Shown: positions 9,007 to 17,460, numbered from the stretch's first letter. The stretch: 64,000 nucleotides of DNA from Variovorax brevis (GCF_030317105.1 NZ_JASZYG010000003.1:124001-188000), one strand, 5' to 3'. Notes: generated by a model not told the origin, from the sequence alone. Made by a program: numbers and translations.

Positions 9007-9109
9007 GGCTTGTCTCCTGGTGGCGCCGCCCGGAAGTGCCCGCGAGCGCTTGGTTGGCGCTGCCTTCCATCAAAGGCAGCAAACGATTGAGCGGGATGGG
9101 GCTGGGTGA

Positions 9110-10069
9110 TCAGCCTTCCAGCGTTTCCCACATCTCGATGTCGCGCTCGGCCGTCCAGATGCGCGGGTCCGGGAAGCGCGTGGCTTCGTCGTAGCAGCGC
9201 GTGACGTCGAAGGGCATGCAGTGGTCGAAGATGACCCAGTGGCCGTACTTCGGCTTGAGCTTGGCGAAGGTGTCCTTGTAGACCGCGTTCAGGTCCTTGC
9301 CGGCCGCGACGCCGGCTTCGACGCTGGCGCGAACGTCGGCAATGAAGCCACCTGTGGCCTTGAGGCCGGCTGCGACCTGGTCTTCGCCCAACAGGGCTGG
9401 GCCACGGCCAGGGACCAGTGCGGTGGGCTTGAGGGCAGCAACGTTCTCAAGCGTCTGCGGCCAGTCCTTGAAATAGGCGTCGCCTGCATAGGGCGTGGCA
9501 TCGAACTCGACCAGGTCGCCGCTGAGCAGCACGCGATCCTGCGGCAGCCACACGACCGTGTCGCCCTTGGTGTGCCCGCGACCCAGTTGCAGCAGCTGGA
9601 CTTCGAGCTTGCCGAGCCACAGCGTCATCTTCCGGTTGAAGGTCATGGTCGGCCAGGTCATGCCGGGCGGCACGCTTTCGACATCGCGGAACAGGCGCGG
9701 AAAGCGGCCGATCTCACTGGCCTTGTCCTGCTCGCCGCGCTCGACGATCAGGTCATAGGTATCCTGGCTGGCGATGATTTCCTGCGGGTTGAAGCCGCTT
9801 GCGCCCAGCACGCGCACCGCGTGGTAGTGGGTCAGAACGACGTACTTGATGGGCTTGTCAGTGACCTCACGAATGCGGCGCACGACGTCTTGCGCCATGG
9901 CGGGCGTGGCCTGTGTGTCGGCCACGAGCACGGCGTCGTCGCCAATGATGATCCCGGTGTTCGGGTCGCCCTCGGCGGTGTACGCATACGCATGCTCGGA
10001 AAGCTTGGTGAAGCTGACGGTCTTCTCTTCGAGGTCGGCCTGCGAGGCGAATTTCTTGGGGGCGTTCAT
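9110..10069 (-). CDS. MBL-fold hydrolase-like protein with a degenerate second metal site
   Basis: A 319-residue metallo-beta-lactamase-fold protein. Of the usual HxHxDH ligand set only the first two histidines survive (H81, H83); the D and H positions are V85 and R86 (HYHAVRV). H166 (GRGHTKGD) and D185 (LSGDLVE) are present, and the late GHG histidine is R222 (PGRGP). Metal site 1 (H, H, H, D) is therefore intact and site 2 is lost, suggesting a mononuclear enzyme or altered chemistry. The ATG at 10069 is chosen for its GGAG site and the start of homology. It is the first gene of the monooxygenase operon and divergent from the IclR gene, so it probably acts on a pathway intermediate. Confidence 0.82.
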   Translation of the reverse strand: MNAPKKFASQADLEEKTVSFTKLSEHAYAYTAEGDPNTGIIIGDDAVLVADTQATPAMAQDVVRRIREVTDKPIKYVVLTHYHAVRVLGASGFNPQEIIASQDTYDLIVERGEQDKASEIGRFPRLFRDVESVPPGMTWPTMTFNRKMTLWLGKLEVQLLQLGRGHTKGDTVVWLPQDRVLLSGDLVEFDATPYAGDAYFKDWPQTLENVAALKPTALVPGRGPALLGEDQVAAGLKATGGFIADVRASVEAGVAAGKDLNAVYKDTFAKLKPKYGHWVIFDHCMPFDVTRCYDEATRFPDPRIWTAERDIEMWETLEG

Positions 10070-10081
10070 GGGGTCTCCTTG

Positions 10082-10095
10082 GCAAATTGATTTGT
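10082..10095. promoter_or_regulatory. Putative IclR operator, site 1
   Basis: GCAAATTGATTTGT is a near-palindrome of the GCAAAT-nn-ATTTGC type. It lies just upstream of the MBL-gene start, within the likely leader or promoter of the monooxygenase operon. It is one of four related inverted repeats in the divergent IclR intergenic region. Confidence 0.5.
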
Positions 10096-10101
10096 CTAAA
10101 C

Positions 10102-10113
10102 CAAACGTGTTTG
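10102..10113. promoter_or_regulatory. Putative IclR operator, site 2
   Basis: CAAACGTGTTTG has perfect CAAAC/GTTTG arms around GT. It is the least similar of the four sites but lies in the same array, 6 bp from site 1. Confidence 0.4.
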
Positions 10114-10139
10114 TATTATTGGTCCTGAGTTTGTTTATG

Positions 10140-10153
10140 GCAAATGCATTTGC
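10140..10153. promoter_or_regulatory. Putative IclR operator, site 3 (perfect palindrome)
   Basis: GCAAATGCATTTGC is a perfect 14-bp palindrome roughly midway between the divergent MBL-fold and IclR genes. IclR-family regulators bind short AT-rich palindromes between themselves and their target operon, so this is the best candidate for the primary operator. Confidence 0.6.
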
Positions 10154-10222
10154 AGCTTGTAGGCTAGGGGTTTTCCCTTGGTTTCCTTGGGTATGCAATG
10201 TCAAGGCGGCCAGTAAATTTCA

Positions 10223-10237
10223 TTTGCAAGGTGCAAA
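10223..10237. promoter_or_regulatory. Putative IclR operator, site 4
   Basis: TTTGCA and TGCAAA flank the spacer AGG. This is the half-site of site 3 in inside-out orientation, located 47 bp upstream of the IclR start codon. It is suited to autoregulation. Confidence 0.5.
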
Positions 10238-10284
10238 CGCCCTCGCCGTAGGCAAACTCGGCCGAAGACAACTTGAAAGCCGTC

Positions 10285-11136
10285 ATGCGCGAACCCCAAC
10301 CCGAACCAGCGGTGAAAGAAGACAAGGAGCAACGGGCGGTCCAATCCATCGAGGTGGGCGGACGCTTGCTGCTTGCCCTGGCGAACAGCCCGACGCCCTT
10401 GACCCTGAGGGACCTTTCGAGCCAATCCGGCCTGCCGGCGGCTCGTGCCCACCCGTACCTCGTGAGTTTTGGAAAGCTCAGGCTGATCGAGCAGGAGCCG
10501 GAAACGGGCCGCTATGCGCTGGGGCCGGCAGCGCTGCAACTGGGACTGACCTGCCTGCACCAGCTGGATCCCGTCAAGGTTGCATTGCCTGTTGCCCAGC
10601 AGCTTGCTGCATCGACCGGACATGCGGTCGCACTGGCCGTCTGGGGCAACTTCGGGCCGACGATCATCCGGATGATCGACGCCCGTGAGGCGCTGCATGT
10701 CTCGATGCGCGCGGGAACCGTGATGTCCATTCTTGGAACGGCCACCGGCCGCGCATTCGCGGGCGTCATGCCCCTCGATCGCATCGAGAAAGCGACAGGG
10801 ATGGCCTTGGGAGATCCAGAGGGCCACAAGACGCCGCTATTGAAGGCGAAGGCCAGGGAGTTGCGCGAAGCCGTGGCGGAGCTTCGGGAACATGGAGTCG
10901 CACGTGCCGAGGGAAAGCCCATTCCCGGCGTCAATGCGTTCAGTGCGCCGGTTTTCGATCACGAAGGCGAAGCCGTGATCGTGCTCACGGCGTTGGGGCA
11001 TCAAGACAACTTTCCGGCGCAGTGGGACTCGGACGCCGCACAAGCCGTTAGGGATGCGGCATCGGAGATCTCGGGCCGCTTGGGATGGCGCGGCGCGGCT
11101 GCGTCGGGATTCCGGACCAGGCATGTTCAACAGTAG
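10285..11136 (+). CDS. IclR-family transcriptional regulator
   Basis: A 283-residue IclR-type regulator. The N-terminal winged helix covers about residues 20-85 (GGRLLLALANSP, LRDLSSQSGLPAARAHPYL). The C-terminal ligand domain contains LHVSMRAGTVMSILGTATGRAF and ends with the family's FSAPVFDHEG region. The ATG at 10285 is used; an in-frame TTG at 10273 cannot be excluded. It is divergent from the MBL/monooxygenase/Bug operon across a 215-bp gap that carries four related palindromes. It is therefore very probably the regulator of that operon, with the aromatic substrate or an intermediate as effector. Confidence 0.88.
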   Translation: MREPQPEPAVKEDKEQRAVQSIEVGGRLLLALANSPTPLTLRDLSSQSGLPAARAHPYLVSFGKLRLIEQEPETGRYALGPAALQLGLTCLHQLDPVKVALPVAQQLAASTGHAVALAVWGNFGPTIIRMIDAREALHVSMRAGTVMSILGTATGRAFAGVMPLDRIEKATGMALGDPEGHKTPLLKAKARELREAVAELREHGVARAEGKPIPGVNAFSAPVFDHEGEAVIVLTALGHQDNFPAQWDSDAAQAVRDAASEISGRLGWRGAAASGFRTRHVQQ

Positions 11137-11285
11137 CGTCACTGTGGCTCGATTCCGATGCGCAGGCACCCGGTCTTGGAGTCCATTGCGCCAAGCGTAC
11201 GAATCCCCTCAGCCGTCGATTTTCTTGATCGTCAGGTCGCCGCCATCCCGACTGCTGAGTGGATGATGATTGAAAAGGCCAAAGA

Positions 11286-11318
11286 AAAAGCCCGCTATCG
11301 AATCGATAGCAGGCTTTT
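11286..11318 (-). terminator. Rho-independent terminator of tRNA-Lys
   Basis: A long hairpin (AAAAGCCcGCTATCG, loop AAT, CGATAGCaGGCTTTT) with one mismatch. On the minus strand it is followed by TTTTTC. It begins about 20 bp past the 3' end of tRNA-Lys and may also stop transcripts from the converging IclR gene. The remaining bases between the IclR stop and the tRNA show nothing else. Confidence 0.75.
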
Positions 11319-11338
11319 CAGTATCCACGCGGGTTTTG

Positions 11339-11414
11339 TGGTAGGACGTACTGGATTCGAACCAGTGACCAACGGATTAAAAGTCCGCTGCTCTACCAAC
11401 TGAGCTAACGTCCC
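11339..11414 (-). tRNA. tRNA-Lys (anticodon UUU)
   Basis: A 76-nt cloverleaf on the minus strand. The acceptor stem is GGGACGT paired with ACGTCCT, with one G-U pair. The D arm has AGCTCAGTTGGTAGAGC. The anticodon loop CTTTTAA sits on a CGGA/TCCG stem. The T arm is CTGGTTCGAATCCAG. The 3' CCA is encoded. Anticodon TTT decodes AAA/AAG lysine codons. Confidence 0.96.
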
Positions 11415-11467
11415 ACTCTTTTTCTTTTTGTCTGGATTTGCTGACCTTGTGTTCAGCAAAGCCAAAG

Positions 11468-11473
11468 ATTATA
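11468..11473 (-). promoter_or_regulatory. Putative -10 box for tRNA-Lys
   Basis: A consensus TATAAT on the minus strand, 54 bp upstream of the tRNA 5' end and overlapping the tcdA stop codon. No clean -35 was found at 16-18 bp, so confidence is moderate. Confidence 0.45.
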
Positions 11474-12284
11474 GCGCGCCGGCACGAGCGATTTCGTCGA
11501 TTGCCCACCCTGCGGCGCATTGACCAAAGGTCGCCGTCACGGCGACCACCGATCCATAGCCATGACAGTTGAGCGTGCCGTCACCGTCGATCGCGCATGA
11601 CGCATCGGGCGGCGCAACGCTCTCGCGGCTGAACACGCAGGTCACGCCGATCTTGCGTCCCTCGCGTGGCGCGGCGTGCTCCTTGCGCAGGCGCTGACGC
11701 AGTTGGGCCAGCAAAGGGTCGTGCGTGACCTGTGCAAGGTCTTCGATGTCGACCATGTGCGCCTTGCGCTTGCCGCCCGCCGCACCCACGGTGATGAATT
11801 GCGACTTCGTTTCGCGCGCCCACTGCGCCATCGCAAGCTTGGCGCGCAACTGGTCGCAGCAGTCGATGACAGCCGACACTTCGCCATTGCCCTGCCGTGC
11901 GGTGTCCAGCAGTTCCATCCAATTGCCGGGTTCGACGAACTCATCGAGCGGCAGCACCTTGCATTCAGGATTGATCTGCGCAATGCGCTCCTGCATCGCC
12001 AGCACCTTCGCTTGGCCCACCGTCGATTCCAGCGCATGAATCTGCCGGTTGATGTTCGACTCGGCCACATGGTCGAGGTCGATGAGCGTGAGTCGCCCCA
12101 CGCCGCTTCGAGCCAGCGCTTCCGCCGTCCACGAACCCACCCCGCCAATGCCCACGACCAGAACATGCGCCGCGCGCACGCGCGCAGCCCCCTGCACGCT
12201 GTACAGGCGCTCCAGTCCGGAGAACCGGCGCGCCAGGTCGGCAGGCGCGACCGCTTCTGGCGCGATGGGCATCGCAGTGAGCAT
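11469..12284 (-). CDS. tcdA: tRNA threonylcarbamoyladenosine dehydratase TcdA
   Basis: A 271-residue E1-like (ThiF/MoeB superfamily) enzyme that cyclises t6A37 of tRNAs to ct6A using ATP. The nucleotide-binding GxGGVG is at 45-50 (VVGIGGVGSW), followed by LIDLDHVAESNINRQ, whose SNINRQ at 76-81 is diagnostic. Length is close to E. coli TcdA (268). The ATG at 12284 is used; an internal ATG at 12272 would remove four residues. It lies between tRNA-Lys and cpoB on the same strand. tRNA-Lys(UUU) is itself a t6A-containing tRNA, a thematic neighbour though the linkage is probably chance. Confidence 0.92.
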   Translation of the reverse strand: MLTAMPIAPEAVAPADLARRFSGLERLYSVQGAARVRAAHVLVVGIGGVGSWTAEALARSGVGRLTLIDLDHVAESNINRQIHALESTVGQAKVLAMQERIAQINPECKVLPLDEFVEPGNWMELLDTARQGNGEVSAVIDCCDQLRAKLAMAQWARETKSQFITVGAAGGKRKAHMVDIEDLAQVTHDPLLAQLRQRLRKEHAAPREGRKIGVTCVFSRESVAPPDASCAIDGDGTLNCHGYGSVVAVTATFGQCAAGWAIDEIARAGAL

Positions 12285-12296
12285 GGCGAATAGTGC

Positions 12297-13037
12297 TTAC
12301 TTCAGGCGCGCGAGGCGCTCTTTACCGGCCTGAGCCGCTTCCGACTGCGGATAAGCCTTGGCCAGGTCTTCCAGGGTGCGGCGTGCGCCCTTGGTGTCCT
12401 TCAGCTCAATCTGGCAGTTCGCAATCGACAGCACGGCTTCAGGCGCCTTCGCGTGGTCGGGCGCCAGCGAGAGCATCGAGCGGAAGTTCGCTATCGCCTC
12501 GTTGTAGTTGCGCGTGGCGTACTGCGCGTTGCCAAGCCAGAACAAGGCCGACGGGTTGTAGCCGCTTTGCGGATAGCGCTTCACGAATTCCGCGAACGCG
12601 GTCTGCGCTTGAGGAAACTGGCCCGCACGGAAGATGCCCAGCGCAGCGTCGAAGTCGGCCTTTTCCTTGGGGTCGGCCGTGAACTCGCGGCCGTCCACGT
12701 TGACCTTGGCCGGCTCGTTCTTCTTCATGCGCTCGTCGACATCGTTTTGTCGCTGCTTCATGTCGGCGATCGACTTGGTCAGCTCTTCGTTCTTGCCGAC
12801 CAGGCGCGACATGTCGTTGCGCATGGCTTCGATCTGCGTTTGCAACTCCAGCAGGCTGCGGCGCAACTGGGCGTTTTCTTCCGTCGAGCGCTCGCGCATG
12901 GTTTCCACGCGCGTACGCAGATCCAGAATGGCGCGGCGGGCCTCGTCATCTTCGAACAAGGCCGCATGCGCGCCTACGGTGGCACACATGAATGCTGCGG
13001 CGAGGGCTGCTCGCCGCAGGCTGAACGCGGGGTTCAT
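12297..13037 (-). CDS. cpoB: Cell-division coordinator CpoB (YbgF), Tol-Pal associated
   Basis: A 246-residue periplasmic protein. A Sec signal peptide ends near AHA-A (residue 25). An N-terminal trimerising coiled coil follows (about 30-105, with repeats such as RRSLLELQTQIEAMRNDM). The C-terminal half carries TPR repeats (FDAALGIFRAGQFPQAQTAF, ALFWLGNAQYATRNYNEAI, APEAVLSIANCQIEL). CpoB links peptidoglycan synthesis by PBP1B to outer-membrane constriction through Tol-Pal. Its ATG overlaps the pal stop codon (ATGA), showing translational coupling in tolB-pal-cpoB. Confidence 0.93.
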   Translation of the reverse strand: MNPAFSLRRAALAAAFMCATVGAHAALFEDDEARRAILDLRTRVETMRERSTEENAQLRRSLLELQTQIEAMRNDMSRLVGKNEELTKSIADMKQRQNDVDERMKKNEPAKVNVDGREFTADPKEKADFDAALGIFRAGQFPQAQTAFAEFVKRYPQSGYNPSALFWLGNAQYATRNYNEAIANFRSMLSLAPDHAKAPEAVLSIANCQIELKDTKGARRTLEDLAKAYPQSEAAQAGKERLARLK

Positions 13038-13549
13038 CGACGGTAGACGATCTCGGCGCGGCGGTTTTGCGCCCAAACGTCTTCACCGGTGCCCTGAGCC
13101 GCCGGCTTTTCCTTGCCGAAGCTCACCGCTTCAATCTGGGTTTCGTTCACGCCCAGCAGCGTGAGCGCACGGCGCACGGCTTCGGAGCGCTTCTGGCCCA
13201 GCGCCAGGTTGTATTCGCGGCCACCGCGTTCGTCGGTGTGGCCCTCGATCGCGATGCTGCGTTGCGGGCTTCCCTTCAGGAAGCGTGCGTGGCCGTCGAT
13301 CAGCGACTGGAACTCGGGCTTGATCGTGTAGCTGTCAAAGTCGAAATACACGATGCGCGCAACACCCACCGGTCCGGCCGCGTTTTGCGCGTTCGGATCA
13401 ATCGACACGGGTGCCACACTGCTGGCCGCACCACCGGTTCCACCCGCCGCGCCGCGATCCACCACCGGCGTGTCACTGAGTTTGGTGCTGGACGAACATC
13501 CTGCGATGAGCGCCACGATGGCCAACGAATAGATCGTACGTTTCAACAT
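13034..13549 (-). CDS. pal: Peptidoglycan-associated lipoprotein Pal
   Basis: A 171-residue outer-membrane lipoprotein. The signal peptide ends in the lipobox LIAGC (Cys18). A low-complexity Gly/Ala/Ser linker leads to the OmpA domain from about residue 65 (IVYFDFDSYTIKPEFQSLI, then GHTDERGGREYNLALGQKRS). The Asp and Arg that bind diaminopimelate are within the GHTDERG...Q.R region. Pal anchors the outer membrane to peptidoglycan and is pulled to the septum by TolB/TolA. The ATG at 13549 is chosen for the lipoprotein signal. tolB is upstream with a 20-bp gap. Confidence 0.96.
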   Translation of the reverse strand: MLKRTIYSLAIVALIAGCSSSTKLSDTPVVDRGAAGGTGGAASSVAPVSIDPNAQNAAGPVGVARIVYFDFDSYTIKPEFQSLIDGHARFLKGSPQRSIAIEGHTDERGGREYNLALGQKRSEAVRRALTLLGVNETQIEAVSFGKEKPAAQGTGEDVWAQNRRAEIVYRR

Positions 13550-13569
13550 TCTTGAACTCCTCTGGTTAA

Positions 13570-14886
13570 TCATTGCTTTTGAAACGGACCCCAGTCCGGT
13601 TCCCGTATGTCTCCCGCCTGCCCCGCCAGCCGTGCCTTGATTTTTCCGTCCAGTGTTGTGGTCATCAAAGCTTCGCGCCCCTGAAGCACCGTCGCGTAGA
13701 CGATCAATTTGCTGTTGGGCGCAAAGCTTGGGCGTTCGTCGGCGGTGGTGTCGGTCAGGGCGGTCACGGTGCCGCTCGCAAGTTCCATGACGTGCAATTT
13801 GAATGCACCGCCGACGCGCGAGATGTAGGCCAACCACCGGCCGTCACCGCTGATGGATGGAGAAATGTTGTAAGAGCCTGTGAAGGTGACCCGCTCCGGA
13901 TTTCCGCCGCTGGCGCCCATGCGATAGACCTGTGGCGAGCCGCCGCGGTCGCTCACGAAGTAGATGGTCCGGCCATCGGCCGAATACACCGGCTCGGTGT
14001 CGATGCTGTTGCTTTGCGTCAGCCGCCGCGCTTCGCCGCCGCCCGAAGGAATGGTGTAGAGCTGCGAGCCGCCGTCGCGGCTGAGCGTCACGGCCAGCGT
14101 GCCGCCGTCAGGTGCCCACGCCGGGGCGCTGTTGTTGCCCTTGAAGTTGGCCACCAGCCGACGCTGTCCACTGGCAACGTTGTGAACGTAGACCACAGGC
14201 TTGCGCGACTCGAAGGACACATAGGCCAGCTGCGACCCATTGGGCGACCAGCGCGGCGAGATGATGGGCTCGGGGCTGTTGAGCGCCGCCTGCGCGTTCT
14301 CGCCGTCGGCATCGGCCACCCACAGGCTGTAGCGTGTGCCGGCCTTGGTGATGTAGGCAATGCGCGTTGAAAAGATGCCGCGCTCGCCGGTGAGCTTTTC
14401 GTAGACGTAGTCGGCAATGCGGTGCGATGCAAGCCGCAGGTCGGCCTGCGGCACGGTGTAGCTCTGGCCGCCGAGGTCTTGTCCCTTGACGACGTCCCAC
14501 AGGCGGAACTGTACGCTGTAGCGGCCATCGCCAAGGCGCGTCACGCTGCCCACCACCAATGAATCGGCGGTGCGCTGGCGCCACAGGGTCAGGTCGGGGC
14601 GCGAGCTTTCATCCAGCGCCTGGCCGGAGGCGTCCACACCGCGGAACTGACCGCTTCGCTCGAGGTCGGCCTGCACGATGGTGGAGATTTTTTGCGGCGC
14701 CGCATCCTGCCCCTTGAAGGGAACCAGCGCAATCGGCAACTGCGTCAACCCGACGCCCGACACTTCAACCCTGAACTGCGCGAGCGCAGGCAGGATGGGA
14801 GAGCTTGCGAGAGCCGCAATGAGCGTGCGGCGGGTTGAGAACGATGAAGAAGGAGTTGGAAAGTGCGCGGACAACGGCTTGATCAT
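13570..14886 (-). CDS. tolB: Tol-Pal system beta-propeller protein TolB
   Basis: A 438-residue periplasmic protein. The signal peptide contains a possible twin-arginine motif ([10 protein letters not shown]) and ends near ALAQ. An N-terminal alpha/beta domain ([20 protein letters not shown]) precedes a six-bladed propeller whose blades are marked by repeats such as [44 protein letters not shown] and [12 protein letters not shown]. It cycles between Pal and TolA. tolQ, tolR and tolA are not upstream: the divergent neighbour is an ABC exporter, so the Tol operon is split in this genome. Confidence 0.95.
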   Translation of the reverse strand: MIKPLSAHFPTPSSSFSTRRTLIAALASSPILPALAQFRVEVSGVGLTQLPIALVPFKGQDAAPQKISTIVQADLERSGQFRGVDASGQALDESSRPDLTLWRQRTADSLVVGSVTRLGDGRYSVQFRLWDVVKGQDLGGQSYTVPQADLRLASHRIADYVYEKLTGERGIFSTRIAYITKAGTRYSLWVADADGENAQAALNSPEPIISPRWSPNGSQLAYVSFESRKPVVYVHNVASGQRRLVANFKGNNSAPAWAPDGGTLAVTLSRDGGSQLYTIPSGGGEARRLTQSNSIDTEPVYSADGRTIYFVSDRGGSPQVYRMGASGGNPERVTFTGSYNISPSISGDGRWLAYISRVGGAFKLHVMELASGTVTALTDTTADERPSFAPNSKLIVYATVLQGREALMTTTLDGKIKARLAGQAGDIREPDWGPFQKQ

Positions 14887-15026
14887 GCAGTTCGGAGAGA
14901 TTGCGGGGAGAAAAGTTTCCCCTTGGCATTAGCCCTCCATGATACGCATTGCTTCGATGGTCACGTCACAAACTGTTTATCCGTCGGCGGGGTCCTACAA
15001 ATGGCAGCCCCGTAGAATCCGCCGCC

Positions 15027-16820
15027 ATGCAGCCCTCCCCCGCAGCCGCAGCCCCCGCCGCGCGCCCACCCCTCACCCGCCGACTTTCCCGTCTGATGAC
15101 GTGGTTCGGAGACTCGCGTCGACGCTGGTGGGTGGTCGGCCTCATCGCCGCCATGACGGCGGCGCTCACCGAGCCGCTGATGCCGGCCCTGGTCAAGCCG
15201 CTGCTCGATCGCGGCTTCTCGAAGGGCCAGCTGGAACTGTGGATGGTGCCTGTTGCCGTGATTTCGCTTTTTGCCGTGCGCGGGCTGGCGCAGTTCGTCT
15301 CCCAGTACGCGCTCTCGCGCATCGCCAACGAGGGCATGCATGGCTTGCGCCAGGTGCTGTTCGACAAGCTGATGGGCGCCGAGCTGGCGCTGTTCTCGAA
15401 GCAATCGGCGAGTGCGCTGTCGAACACGGTCGTCTATGAAATCCAGACCGGCTCGATGCTGCTGGTGCAGGCCTTGCTCGGGCTGTCACGCGACGGCTTC
15501 ACGCTGGTGGCGCTGCTCATCTACCTGATCTACCTCAACTGGAAACTCACACTCATCGTGGGCCTGCTGGTGCCGTGCGTGGCGTGGATCATGAAGGTGT
15601 TTTCCAAGCGCCTCTATCACTTCACGCAGCTGGGACAGCAGACCACGGACGAGCTGGCCTATGTCGTCGAGGAAAACGTGCTGGCGCATCGCATGGTTCG
15701 GCTGCACAACGCCGAACCATCGCAGAAGGCGCGCTTCGAGAAGCTGAGCCACACGCTGAACCGGCTGGCCGTGAAGTCCACGATCGCCTCCGCCGCGATG
15801 ACGCCGCTGACCCAGCTGATGGCCGCCGTCGCGCTGTCGGTGGTGGTGATGATCGCGCTGTGGCAAAGCGGTGAGCAAGGACTCACCGTGGGCGGCTTCG
15901 TCGCGTACATCGCGGCGATGCTGATGTTGATCGCGCCCATTCGCCGGCTGGCGGACATGGCCAATCCGATCACGCGCGGGCTCGCCGGGCTGGAACGCGG
16001 GCTCGAGCTGGTGGACAACGTCGCCTCCGAGCCGGAGGGCCGGTACGAAGAAAAGCGTGCCGCAGGCCGTATCGAGTTGCGCAATGTCCGCGTGAACTAC
16101 CGCGGCGAGGAAGAAGCGCGTGCGCTCGACGGCGTGAGCCTCACCATCGCGCCGGGCGAGGTCGTGGCCTTCGTCGGACCGTCGGGCTCGGGCAAGACCA
16201 CGCTGGTCAACCTGCTGCCCCGGTTCGTGCTGCCCAGCGGCGGTGACGTCCTGCTGGACGGCCACGCGATCAGCGAATGGAAGCTGCAAAGCCTGCGCGC
16301 GCAGTTCGCCATGGTGAGCCAGGACGTGGTGATGCTCAACGACACGCTGGCGGCCAACGTGGCGCTGGGTGCCGACATCGATCGTGCGCGGGTGCAGGCC
16401 TGCGTCGGCGCGGCCAATCTTGCAGCGCACGTCGCCGGGCTGCCGCAAGGCATCGATACCGTGCTGGGGCACAACGCGACGCAACTCTCCGGCGGCCAGC
16501 GCCAGCGGCTGGCAATTGCACGGGCACTGTACAAGGACGCACCCATCCTCTTGCTGGACGAAGCCACGTCAGCGCTCGACACGGAATCGGAGCGGCTGGT
16601 GCAGGAGGCGCTGCAGCGCCTGATGCAGAACCGCACCACGCTCATCGTCGCGCACCGCCTGTCGACCATCCAGCACGCCGACCGCATCGTCGTGATGGAC
16701 CACGGCCATATCGCGGAACAAGGCAGCCACCAGGAGTTGATGGCGCAGGACGGGCTCTATGCCCGTTTGCAAACGCTGGCGATGCGGACGGCGCCTGCGG
16801 GGCAGGAAGCGACGCTCTAG
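15027..16820 (+). CDS. msbA: MsbA-type lipid A flippase / ABC exporter
   Basis: A 597-residue half-transporter with six membrane helices (about residues 30-310) and a C-terminal nucleotide-binding domain. Walker A is GPSGSGKTT, the signature LSGGQRQRLAIARAL, Walker B ILLLDEATSALD, and the H-loop HRLST. Organisation and length match MsbA, which flips lipid A-core across the inner membrane. The ATG at 15027 is preferred; the frame is open 78 bp further upstream without homology. No lpxK follows, so assignment to lipid A rather than another lipid-like substrate is from similarity only. It is divergent from tolB across 140 bp. Confidence 0.85.
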   Translation: MQPSPAAAAPAARPPLTRRLSRLMTWFGDSRRRWWVVGLIAAMTAALTEPLMPALVKPLLDRGFSKGQLELWMVPVAVISLFAVRGLAQFVSQYALSRIANEGMHGLRQVLFDKLMGAELALFSKQSASALSNTVVYEIQTGSMLLVQALLGLSRDGFTLVALLIYLIYLNWKLTLIVGLLVPCVAWIMKVFSKRLYHFTQLGQQTTDELAYVVEENVLAHRMVRLHNAEPSQKARFEKLSHTLNRLAVKSTIASAAMTPLTQLMAAVALSVVVMIALWQSGEQGLTVGGFVAYIAAMLMLIAPIRRLADMANPITRGLAGLERGLELVDNVASEPEGRYEEKRAAGRIELRNVRVNYRGEEEARALDGVSLTIAPGEVVAFVGPSGSGKTTLVNLLPRFVLPSGGDVLLDGHAISEWKLQSLRAQFAMVSQDVVMLNDTLAANVALGADIDRARVQACVGAANLAAHVAGLPQGIDTVLGHNATQLSGGQRQRLAIARALYKDAPILLLDEATSALDTESERLVQEALQRLMQNRTTLIVAHRLSTIQHADRIVVMDHGHIAEQGSHQELMAQDGLYARLQTLAMRTAPAGQEATL

Positions 16821-16854
16821 GTTCGCGAATCGGCCCCAGTAAGCATTCGGTGAT

Positions 16855-17460
16855 TCATTGCACAAGCCGTTGAGCCAACTCATGGAGGCGCACACGCGCC
16901 TTTGCAAGGCTAGCCGATCGAGTTGCCGCCCGGGCCGGACGCCAGGTCTTTCCAACCATCTGGGCAAGCAACGCGTTGTATTCAAGTCCCTGTGATGCAA
17001 TGGCTCCTTCACTCGCAATGAGATCTTCACGCACGCTCCTCGGCGCGCGCTCAGCCAACGTCAAAAGCGCTCGCTTTGGATCTGGCAGTTGATCCGGATC
17101 AGGAGGTAGTTTGCCGATGCGATTGCCCAGCAAGCTTCGCATTGCGTCGTGATCGGCCAACAACCAAGACTCAACCTCTCGTACCGCCACGCGAAATATG
17201 AGTTTCTCGGGCCGCTTGTGAGCGCCAAGCCACTTGCCAACAAGCGTTGGTGCGCACTTCACACGATCGAGGTCAGTAAACAATAGCACTGGCTGATGTA
17301 CAGCCATCTCGCAAAAGCTTCCCAACTTGCTCTTTAGGTACCCTGACCCTCCTCGTCGAAGTTGTTGCCCAATTTCCAAACCTGCTTCCGCTGCCAAACA
17401 AAGACCCACTGCTTCGCTCAACTCATCCTCTGTCGCAAGCACCACCCACGTCATCACCAA
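16855..17460 (-). CDS. TOPRIM/DUF4276-like protein, partner of the adjacent ATPase
   Basis: A 201-residue soluble protein. I do not recognise a close characterised homologue. It shows the layout of small TOPRIM-fold effectors such as DUF4276 or RloB: an acidic motif after strand 1 (ATEDELSEA, E11/E13), a DxD after a hydrophobic strand (LLFTDLDR, D63/D65), and a conserved-looking REVESWLLAD (E95/E97), comparable to HEFEALLF in DUF4276 or the FE-WLL element of RloB. Its ATG overlaps the end of the ATPase gene by 7 bp, so the two are translationally coupled. By analogy with split ATPase-TOPRIM systems it may be a nuclease toxin. That function is inference. Confidence 0.7.
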   Translation of the reverse strand: MVMTWVVLATEDELSEAVGLCLAAEAGLEIGQQLRRGGSGYLKSKLGSFCEMAVHQPVLLFTDLDRVKCAPTLVGKWLGAHKRPEKLIFRVAVREVESWLLADHDAMRSLLGNRIGKLPPDPDQLPDPKRALLTLAERAPRSVREDLIASEGAIASQGLEYNALLAQMVGKTWRPARAATRSASLAKARVRLHELAQRLVQ

